Assembly (NCBI GenBank): GCA_921293015.1
Contig: OV121085.1
Coordinates: forward strand, 19,605,911 to 19,669,910
Direction of reading: 5' to 3'
Length of the DNA stretch: 64,000 bases
Source of the DNA: Phorcus lineatus
Lineage: Eukaryota; Mollusca; Gastropoda; Trochida; Trochidae
Shown here: in pieces, positions 42,301-54,300 of the stretch
Numbering within the stretch: position 1 is the first letter of the stretch
How the letters are laid out: every line of letters starts with the position of its first letter
Program-made: the position numbers and the translations under genes
The notes under the pieces: model-generated
What the model was told of the DNA's origin: nothing
What the model saw: only the letters and a program-made list of their open reading frames with translations
Databases searched by the model: none

Positions 42301-45300
42301 TCTTGTCAATATATTAGGATTGTATTTTTACTCCATGTGGTACAGCTTAGCATCCTTAAGGGAAGTTATGCTATTAACAGTAACGTCATGGTCTGACAGA
42401 GGACTCACTTTTATCAATCTTGTCAAAATATCAGAATTATATTTATAATATCCAAATGTAAGAAATCTTTCTGGTGAACCTAAAGATTTGACGGGAATTA
42501 TTGTTTGTCAGGAGTCGACGAGTACAGAGTGATTTGTAGGTAAACCAGATTCATCACAGTCACGAAAGTTGTACATATGTATGAAAAATGAGCACCCTAA
42601 TGAAGTTGCTTGTTTTTCCAATATAATACTCTTTCTGGCGACTGCAGAATTGGCGCAGCTAGAATAGAACACAGCTAAGCTTGTAGAAAACAGATGTATT
42701 CTTGTAACAGGCTAAAAGTTTGTATAACTCAGAAGTGGGAGTACTTCTTACTGCCAGTGCCAACTTTTTAACAAGAAATCTTATCAGTAATTATAATAAT
42801 TGGATTACATTTGTAATATATGCTTCAGAAAGTGTATTATATTTTTTATTAATCATTCAACCTGTTCAGTTCTAATTTATAAGATACAATTTGGAAAACA
42901 GCTTCTTTGTCAGTTTCAAAGATGTAATGTTTTTCATTTGTGAATTTTACCTATGATTCATGAAGTATTTTTTTAAATCATCCATTACTTTTTTCAAATG
43001 AATAAAGGACATTTAGTTTCTACTAATATATATAAACCAATTAAGCCTAATGAATAGGTTGCATTAGATATCTAAAAAAAGAAAGCTGATTTCACACTTT
43101 AAAGGTTCTTCAATAAGCTAACCGATCAACTGTTCATGGCTTTACAATTTTGGTTTACTGTGAGTAAACCAATAAATGGTTTATGGTACTGTTTTATCAA
43201 TAGGTATAGGACAAAAAATTCCTTCCACTCATTAAACCAAAGATCTTTATTGCAATGTATGACCAATTAAACCTTTTCCAAGATGTCATTGGTTATCAGA
43301 TTCTCAGGTACTTTTGGCAAACATTTATTGAAACATCACTCTTATTATAAATACCCTTATTCCAGAACTACCAGATGAAGATATACCGTGTACTCTACTT
43401 TCAATATTCCTAGATTCATTCAGCCAATCCCAAGGATCAGAAAGATTAAGTTACTATCTGCATTTCACGGGTCACCTGTGTTCTGGAGATACAGCACCAT
43501 TCTGTGGAACTACCGTATTCTATCTGGTCAACTACAAATATAAAACAGTTGAGGTAGGAAATTTCTATGACAATGAAATTTTAAAGGATATTTCACTAAT
43601 GTTTAAAAGATTTAAACAATTTATTCAAACATCATTTGAGAGATTTGTAGATTTTGATTAGATTGATATTAATATTGAAAAACAATGATATGACATATTT
43701 GTTCTGATCCATAATACATGAACATATAATGAGTTATTCCTCTGGAAAATATAATATATCCATGTTTTTTTAAATACTTCCATAATCTTAAGAAGTAGAA
43801 AAAATTAATTATCATTTCAATATTATGATTTAGTATTGCACCTTTTTTTAAAATATGAAACAGAATAAAATAATCTTGGAATTTGTAAAGAAAACACAAA
43901 TATAATTTGAATCTTTCTGTGTTAGTGATAAATAAAAAATTTCTAATACTCGTGAAGGCTTTGTGTACACTTATTCCATTTACTAAGGTAGACATAAGAA
44001 GGCTTTCCACATGACAGGACACATAAGAAGAACCATCACTCAGGTGCCTTCTATGATCTCACTTCCTAGACAGCTTACCTTTAGACAATCTGCTCCTTGA
44101 AGAGGGTGTGAAATATGTTTCCATCAAAGTTTGGTCATACAACTAATTAACAGCGAGATTGACTCAGATACTTTGTAATAGAGGCATTGTGTTACGCACC
44201 AGAATCAAGTTTCAAACTTGATCCTTTTTTATTACATGAACACAGGTCTCGATTTTTCGGTAATGTGCATGAATGATGTGATTAATTCCTACCCAGTTTT
44301 TGGTTCTTGTTAATGAAAAATTTTTTCTCGTATGAATGAAACCTTATATGCTCTCATCTCCTCCAAAAGTGTTGAAAATTATAATTTTTCTCTGAAAGAT
44401 GCCTGTTTGTCAATGTTTTTAGTTAAGGTTTTCACTGAGTAATGATTTCTACAAAAGTCAAAGTGATATATGCCAAGATCATGATGCCATGGAATTTCTC
44501 CTGTTTCTAACAATTTGAAAACAGCTGGAGATAATGATCTTTATCACTTTCTTGACTTTCTACTAACAATTTACTATGCCAATATCAACAACAAAATAAC
44601 TGTTTGCATTCTTGTAGCTGAAGGGATCAAATTAAAATGTTTTTGATACATAAATCTGTCTTAAAATTTCATTTGTCATACAATATTTTGAATCGAATTG
44701 CATCATACTTCATTAGAAAAGTGCAAACTATCTAGTAGTACTTACTGTATAAAGACAAACACAATCAATTGTACTACAAGCCTATTTAAACTATTGGACA
44801 AACATGTCCAATGATGGCACAAACTAGTTACACTGAGTGTACACAAATGTATCATGATACTTTAATATTGAATATTCGGGTGGTCCTAAACTTTTTGTTG
44901 AGTATATGACAAAAACATAACATATGATAAAACAAACCTTGTTATACTGAGAATATAACTAAAGTATTGCATAGTGCTACAATCCTGGTACTACTGCCTA
45001 GGTATACTAAGTACAAAACAAATGTCTCACAAGCTTCTCTCAACTTTTTTTCAAAAGTATTTCATAGCTTCAAGCCTATCTAAAGGCCCTTGCGCGCACC
45101 TATTTCTCATAAATATGAATGAACAGATCATGCCTATCACTTAATATTTGTCAGCGGTCACTGATTGCACAACTATCTTTGATTCCATCCAATCAGGTTT
45201 CTACATTTCTAGACTGAGAGACGTTCGTAGTATGAAAGAGGTTGTATAGGAATTTATGATGGAGCTACCTCTGTTTGGAGAGAATGGACCAAATTTTTTC

Positions 45301-48300
45301 ATCTTAACTTTTCATTGTTGATTACATGTCAAAGAATACCGTATTCGACGTGATAAGCGCCTGGGGCGCTTAAAAAATTGGTAAAAGGGGGCGCTAATTA
45401 AAACAATACAAATTGTCCTCAAGTTTAGTCTTGAAAGTGGTTTCTTACGATATACATGTCTTTGAAATATGGTTTTATAACTTTTATCATTTTGATGGTG
45501 GCTGGAGGTCTTGAAATACCCTGTATTCTTCACTTTAGTGGAAGTAAAAGACTTATTGCAAGACTGAAAAACCTCACTCAATAAATCAGCATGCAAGGTA
45601 AGCAATGTTGAGAGGTGGGCGCTAAATCAGGACTCATATTGTTCAGTCAAAAACGTGGTTGGTGGGCGCTTATAGGGGAGTGGGCGGTTATTAAGTCGAA
45701 TACGGTAATAAGTATTTCAATGCAAAGATAGAAAGCTAAAATGAGTGCCTTTTTTTCCCCCTATGCCTTAAAATAGCAAATTTATACCCAAAAAGAGTGC
45801 TATAGTGCCCTTGATGACAAACATTTAACATATGGTGCTACAAGCTAGTTATTCTGAGTACATAACACGTGTATAACATAGTATGTGTAAGTCTCATAAC
45901 TGCTCCTCAACCATGTTAATACAGAGCGAGAAGAGAAATGAGTTCCTCTGACAAGCTTTCAGTTTGTGGTATTCTCCTGCTCTGCTTTTGCTATCTTGGT
46001 GCTAATGTGATTAAGCCGGTGGCACAAGAGATACACGAGAAGTCTGCAAATGAAACATACACATCTACTGCTTATTTAGTCACACATGTTTTTACTTATG
46101 TTTTTTTTTAACGGGTTGATTGATAGTCGACTTGTTACCATCTCTGTCCAGAGATTACGTGGGCAACAGACAATGAGAACGCAATTCTACAAATCAAGAA
46201 ACTATTGAGTATACATTGATGTACTCATATAAAGAAATATCCCTTAAGGGAAAATAATAAGTATTCAAACAAGGATTAATTTTGATGTGTATAGCTCTCT
46301 TCAAAGTAAGCAAATTGATTTCAATTTGGGACAGAGAAAGAGATACAGACAGAGAGACACAGATAAGTGTTTCTCTTCCTGACATCCTGATATCCAACCA
46401 TAATCAGTGTAAATCTCCAATTGCTCACAACCAACCTAAGTCCTCTGGAACTCTACTAGAACCACAGTCCATGCCAAAGTTATTTGTTTTTTGTTTTTTT
46501 AAATTTTAATTTTTCAGAGATAACCTATGTATTACTTCAGGGAGAAGTTTTCTCAATAAACCCCAGATATTTTTAGTTCATTAAGTTCAAAGAATAAGCA
46601 TTTGATAGTAGTAAATTAAGTCCCTTACATTAGAATTTGAAATTCACCCATCTTAGCACTGGAACAGCTTTTACAATCTGGAGCCTGTAAGGTTGTTGTT
46701 CCCACACACTTAGTTCCACCTATAATCTCTGTACATCTCCCTTCAGTGTTTACTCTGTATAAGATCCCTGTGACTCCACTAGAACTAAGTTCCATGTCCC
46801 TGTACTTTATCATTGCTTGTTTATACATGTCAAAATATGAAATATGGACAGGAAATTGTAATTAAATGGACATTTTTTCCCATTAATACATAAACTAGGT
46901 CTTTTGGAGAGTGGACAAATTCAGTTGGACAATCCTAATTGATAAGCTTTGGACAATGCTAACTTGTTTTGCATGTTAAACAGGTAAATACATAAAGAGA
47001 GTCAAAATACTCTTGTTCAATCATTGATTTACAGTTTCACACCACCATTTTGTTTTTGTAATTGGTATTCAGTTAAAGGTTTAAACATGAACATATTTTA
47101 TCTGATCTTTTCCTATTGCTTATTGAGTGATTCAACAATAGACACTATGAAAAGATATTGATATATAGACTTCTTTTTCAACATTTAACAGCAATGGAAT
47201 ATATGAGAGAGAAAAAAAACATAAGTTATAATCTCTTTCAAAATCTCTATAAAAACATTCCAATATTTAACAAAAATATCATTTGTAACTTGATTTCATT
47301 TATCAGCATGAATTCATTGTTTACACAGGCGATAACCATTATCAACACAACAAATATTTTTTTCCATAAATGTTTTTTGTTTTCATAAATATTTCTAAAA
47401 AATCATGACCTTTCAATTTAAATGTCACAGGAAATAAGCCACATGTAAAACTTTCAACCACATGTAAAATTTTCATAACAATTACCAAATGTCAGTTGTA
47501 TTTTGTATATATGTAACAAGTTCAGGCAACAGAAAACGTTACACAAAGAGAAGGATTTCTTGAACTGCACTTCACGTTGTGGATGCTTGCACCTGTGAGA
47601 TGTAGAATGGTGGGAAATCGCACATACTATCACGGATATGCATTGCATTCTGGGTCATACGCCAGAGAATCTGGAACAGTGCACTATCTCGGCGCCAATG
47701 TCACCCGAGGAACAATGTGCACTCCCTGCAGCCATATCTTTATGGGGCTCAATGCAGTGTTATTGTTAAAAGTGAGCAATCTGGTTTGTAATTTTGTGCT
47801 AAGGAAAAGGAATACCAGTATGCCTATGCGGCTTATAAACTATCAATTTCAAGGAAATGCTTTGATAAAATCTTCAACTTAATTAGTTTTGGAACCTTTA
47901 GCAAATTGCAAATCCCTATCTTGACATTACATTAACTGAGATTTCTATTACAAAGGTTTTTAAAAAATCATTAATTACTGAAATTCTTATTATTAATAGA
48001 AATTTGCCAAATGCAGTTGTTGATGATAAAATCTGCCTTTAAACCTTCATGAAATTAAGATCAAATACTCCACTTTCTTCTAGCCATTTATTTCAGTGTT
48101 TCTTTTTGCAAGAAAAGATTTCCTTGAATTACTGAAATTATGTTCTAAGAACGACATAGGATTCAAAGAATCTTTCCCTCTCTAATTAACAAGTGCAACT
48201 TGGACATATTTTCCTCTTCCCCACCAAAGTATTTATAAGATTTAGTTCCATCAGCTGATACAGTCGATTCCAAATCATCAGGTGTAATATCTGTGATTTG

Positions 48301-51300
48301 TGACTGCAACAAGAATTAATGAAAGGTGATCTTGTCGGCATGCTTTACAAATCATCAGGTGTAATATCTGTGATTTGTGACTGCAACAAGAATTAATGAA
48401 AGGTGATCTTGTCGGCATGCTTTACAAATTAACAGGTGCAATATGACAAAAATCCCAAGCAAATTAATTGATGTCTCTAAAACAAATATCAATCAAAACA
48501 GTATCAATTCTTTTTAAACCAATTTCAGTAATCAAACTTTTAAGCAAATTACAAGAAATATCAATGACACTTTTGATGTCTCTACAAGAAATATCAATGA
48601 CACTTTTGATGTCTCTACAAGAAATATCAATGACACTTTTGATGTCTCTACAAGAAATATCAATGATACTTTTGATGTCTCTACAAGAAATATCAATGAC
48701 ACTTTTGATGTCTCTACAAGAAATATCAATGACACTTTTGATGTCTCTACAAGAAATATCAATGACACTTTTGATGTCTCTACAAGAAATATCAATGACA
48801 CTTTTGATGTCTCTACAAGAAATATCAATGACACTTCTAATTCTATGAGCATGTTACATTGTTCCTCAATTCAACAGGTGCAACTTAACCAACCCTATAT
48901 CTTCTTCTTCACCACATTAAGTGATGTCTCCCCCTCAAAGGTTTCCTGTGTAAACAAGCTCATTACGAGGTGGTTTGTGTTCTGCTAATCACCTCCTGGA
49001 CAGAGGGCTGTAAACTGAGCATGGAGAGATCTATATACAGAGATCAGGGGGTTATCTCTGACTACCATAAGGCAAAGGGTTAGGGGTCTGATGTCTTTAG
49101 ATCTTTGCCATCATTATGAATGTGTTTCTAGTGGGAGCATAACAAGAGCATATTGTCATTGTCATTCTTACTGACATGGCCATGAAAGATTGTCTTTAGA
49201 CTAACGTTTAGTGTCTGAAAAGAAACTGACTATGTGATATTCAATTGATATGATGTTGGCTTAGTAAAACATTCTCATAGCATCACCTTACATTCAAAAG
49301 TTCTTAATTGTTAAAAAAGTATATCTAATTTAAGCTTTATTAGCCTGCAAAAGATATGGCAAGATAAGACACTCTCTGATATATTCAATTTGCATAATTG
49401 TCGAGTAGGCATATTCAATATTCTCAATTTGCACAACCTAGTGTCTCAACAATTAGAAAGTCATATAGATATTACTTACACATAAGATACAACTAACATC
49501 AGATAGGCTATACCACTGATGCAACTAAGCATCTCTAGAATTTTAAAGTCACCAAATTGTCAACTTTACAGCACCTAGATCCCTTGAGCTCTGTATCTTG
49601 CAAGTCCTGCTGGAAAGATAACCAAGGCAGTGCGGGTGCAGCCCCCTTCCTCTGCTCCCTAGATCAGGGATTCTCATGTTACAAATTGTCAAGGTAATTG
49701 GCCCAGAACCAATTGTTATGGGATGTTAAAACCTTTCTGATATAAAATGTTACACAACTGTCAACTTAAAGTCTTAACATTCAAAAGTCACAAAATTTTT
49801 AACTACAAGTTAAAGCGTCTTTGAATTAAAGTAACATGTTCATTTTTCTTGAATCACAACATTTTTATATAGTCTAAACTTGTTTTACAAAATTCTGCAA
49901 GACCATGAAATAATAATTTAACATCAAACAAAAAATATAATCAAATATCAATTCTGTTTCAAAACTTACGCAATAATTGATAAAGAGTCATTATACTTAT
50001 CCAGGTTTTAGGTAAATAGCCTTTATTTAATTATTTGAGATGGTATATATTAACTTTAAATCTAACCATAAACATCTTTCATATCAAAAGGTTACATAAT
50101 TGACAACACAGTGTCAAGTTCACAAAATTGTCAACAAAGCGTCTCCAATATTAATCCCCTGTCCTCATTATCTTTCTCAATAGTAACATTACTCAACTTC
50201 ACATTGAAAAGTCAAATAATTATCAAGTGTCTCCACATCATTTCCAATTGATCAATGTATCTTGGATCATCGGATAACTACAAATCAAACCATAAACATC
50301 TTTGATATTACATGTAATACAATTGACATTATCCTACCTCATGTAAGAATGCCGATCTCTGATTGATCAATGTGACCCTAAACAAATATCCATATACACT
50401 GTCACCGAGGGATGATAAATCCATTACACCCCCTACATGAGTAAAGCGTGCTTCCATGTCAATCAATAAAAGTCATGTGATCAGGTCATAGGTGTTGTTC
50501 ATTCCTTTTTGTCTTTTTAATAATACATTAAGACATTCGGTAAGAAAAATTTGTTATAACATTCCATCAAGGGTGACATAGGGATATTTTATTCCCGTGA
50601 ATGATTTTATTGAGTGAGCGGAACTCGGTTGCATAAAATCTTTCGCAAGGATAATATATCCCTATATCATCCTTGACAGAATGTTTTAACTTATAATATG
50701 GCATCTTTAGAATTATTCAGCTAAACCTAGCGTCACTGATATAGTGCCCTGTCCCCTGTGTACATGCATGTCCTGCCAGAGAGATAATGAGGGCAGTGTG
50801 TGTGCAGCCTCGTTCCTGTGCTCCTAGATAGGAGATTCTGGTGTTACAAATTGTCACAGTAATTGGCCCAGGCCTGATGAGGCCTAGTATGGGATGTAAG
50901 CTGGCGGGATGTAACGGTAAACCAATTTGGAATGAGATGATACCCTTTTGACATTTGACTGCTGGAACATGTCATTGGAAGCTGATGAATACCATTACAC
51001 TGATTTTTTAAGCTACATCTGTGAATGGATTGTACTGAACCATTGTGAAAGCATTGCGAGTTATCCCCTGAATATGAAACCATGTGCACCTTATCTTCAC
51101 TTTCAAAAACTAAATGTCGCCAAGAAATGTCAAGTGATTAATTACCATAAGGACTTGGTAAACTTTGCACAAGGAATAGGATTTCATGTCACGAGATATT
51201 AGAAAAGAGCAGCTAGTTTTGATAAAGCTATGAATTTTCTTGGAAAGAGCTGTGATGAGAATTCATAAAACTGACTAAACCCATTCTTTAGAGAATAAAT

Positions 51301-54300
51301 GGAAGATAAAATTGATTCTTAAATAGAAAACATAATCAAATTGAAAAGGAGACATTTCTTCTTTATGCATACAAAATAGCTTTTATCCATTTTCATTCGA
51401 GTCAATGGGTTTAACTACAAGTTGAGTTCGGCTGTTAATTTTTTACTAGAATATCAACTCATTATATAATCATTAAAATGTCCATGGAGTATATTTTTCC
51501 CCATTTTACAAAGACTTCTAAAAAGGTAACCACTCTCTCAAAAGTAAAATATTTATTTTCTTTAACAGCATGAACATTAGTGCACTTAAATGAGATTTTG
51601 GCTGTTATTGTACGCCCATGCAGTGGCAAGTTTGTTACTTTTCTGTATACAAATATACTCCTGGGCATATGGTGAACGTAATCAAGCTCTTCAAGTCTCT
51701 AATGTTCGTGCTTACCTAATGAAATGTACACGTTTACCTTATTGCTACATATGAAGAGAGCAAGATAATTACGAGTCTTGGAGCAGCAAGAAACACTTTG
51801 ATAGCTCATAGGTACATTGATGTTTCATGTTTACAATTAGCAGAGCATCTTCTTCTTGCAATAAACACACGCAGTCATCAGGGACAAGATGTTTAAAAGA
51901 GCTTTACCGTATTATACCTTAGTTTAGCACTTCATTTTCAGATTATGCATTTTTAATAAATACACATTGAGGAAAAAAGCTGTAGGCCTTTAAACATGTT
52001 TGAAATACAAAAACGCTTCGGTTAAAGAATGTTTTACCTATGTACCTATTGACACAGGTTGTCACACTTAGAAAAGCCCTCTCCAGACACTTTACTTGAC
52101 AAACCCTTCTACAATTTAAGTTTCTTTACTTTATAAATTTTCACAGTGCTCGATAATATAAACTTTCCACAATTTTACCTCTTTTAACACCTTCATTAAC
52201 CATTAATAATTGATTTTGACACTTCAGAAGCATTCATCGACTTAAAGATAAATCTTGAAAAAGTATAAGGGGGCATATTTCCCTTGAAATTAATTGTATT
52301 GATAATTTAGAGCCACAGTTTGTAAGAAAATGATCAAACAACATTTCTTTATTTGTGTGGCCAACTCTACAAACTACACATCTATTGCATTGAGAATAAT
52401 TTCTTGATATTCTAATAAAAATTGGTTATTTGATAAACTATGGTATATGATTTTAAAAGCTGTGTGGCCAAACCCTTACACTATTATGTAGGAATTGGAT
52501 TTACGAAAGTTTAAGTGCAATCCTATCACAGTTTCTACATGTGTTGGAAATTTCACCTCAATATGTACCCTTTCAGCCAAAGCTTTTCTCTAATGTTAGG
52601 ACACATGTATGGTTTTCATACACATTTCTCAAAATTCCTTTAAGCTGAGGTCCGTGGGCTAAAGTGAATTATGTTCGAAACTCAAACTATTATTTCACTG
52701 TATAAATACAAGCATCCGTCTACATGGGGTTGTTGTACGAAGCTTTAACAGAAGCATATGGCCCAAAGGAGGTCAATATTTTTCTTCATATATACACATC
52801 TACATATGCAAAACTATTCCTATAAAATTCAAAAACAAACATCTAGTTTTACAAAATAAATATTGTTTAACATCATAATATAACAATAACATTATGTCTT
52901 ACATACAAAATTAAGTACCATTTAAATTAAATAAGTGGGTAGGTTGTTATATAATGAGTAAGAATTAGTTAGATACAAATTCTATTAATGGTTTCATGGA
53001 AATGGTATTATACAGGACTGTGTTTAGTATTCTGTTTTTCATTTCCTGAATTATATCATGACTAGCCCTAGCCTCATATGCCTTTTACTTTTAGTCGTCA
53101 TAACAAAGTATAAAGACAACAAAATGAAAAAAATGATAAAATTATGATAAATCATTTATATAAAATTATAACAAGTATTCTCTTTTATCTTACACAAGGG
53201 AAATATATAGCTCTTTCAAATTGTTATCTCCATTACCAGTTTATTGAATGTGATTTCCTTATCAATTTTAAGTTGTTTTATGAAATGTAGTCAATTCAGT
53301 TCCATTTACATACATAAAATAATTTTAATTTTCAAACCAAATATAAGAAAATGTACATGTTTTGATAAAATAATTCCATTTTAACCAAGATTTCATCTAA
53401 ACAATTATTTGTTTCTTTTTTTCCTCTATTTTTCTCCTAATCTAAATATATATTGTGAAAGGACATAATATGAGTCCTTTAAAGTTTTCTTTCAAAATTT
53501 CTTTCTTTAGTGCCTTTTATATATATATAAATGTATGACAAATTTGTTATCTCAATCAAAATATAAAGTTCTTCTAATACTTCTATACTTTTCCAAATTT
53601 CAATAAATATTTCAAATTTATACTTACATTCTTCGCCAATTTCAATAAATTTCATAAATTTAAACGTACGTCTTGTCCCTTTTAAAATTTCAATAAATAT
53701 TTCAAGTTTAAATATTTCTTTGAATTCTTCAGAATTTTAGCTTTTAATCCAAAATTTGACATTTGTAAATGCCATTTATCAGAGAGGACATATGGCAGCG
53801 ATGGATGCAACCTGTCACAGAGTGTGAGAAAGTGTGAGTTTTCTACTGAGAGACTCCAATGGCCGACTCCAAAACCATTGTAAAGGTCAGGCCAGGCAAC
53901 AGTATGTTTATATGGCTTCTGTCATCTAGCTGAAAACTTTACTGGCAATATCATTACGCCCCGTAATAGCTTTTACACATAATAAACTGGAGCTTCAACG
54001 AACCTTGGTAACAAGTGAAAATGTTTTAGGAGTTTGGACTTGTGCTCTGTTTCATTATCGACACTGCCTAATGAGATGAAAAGTAATAGCAGTACTTCTT
54101 TTGATCTTTACTTTTATTGAATACCGTTGACCTTTGATTTCATACAGGCAAATGTCAACATTTTTTTGCAATCAAAAACCGCTTAACACTTGATCTCAAT
54201 TAGAAAAGTTCATTCCAATTCCAATCACTATTCCATATGCACGTATTTAAAAAATAATTGAGAATGATACCTTTTGGACAATTTGGTAATAAAAGGTTAA

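Noticed and set aside
42086-42448. 120-residue plus-strand open frame with 39-residue repeats
   Set aside because: It is the translation of the 117-bp tandem array; unit length is a multiple of three, so the frame is open by construction.
46625-46828. Cys-containing minus-strand frame ([16 protein letters not shown])
   Set aside because: No splice sites in ROS1 phase, no family match, and related short words recur nearby, so probably repeat-derived.
48551-48838. CRISPR-like regular repeats
   Set aside because: Copies are contiguous without unique spacers, in an animal intron.
48468-48852. Open frames on both strands with 11-residue repeats, resembling a repeat protein
   Set aside because: Both come from the 33-bp minisatellite; no start context, flanking exon or family supports a gene.
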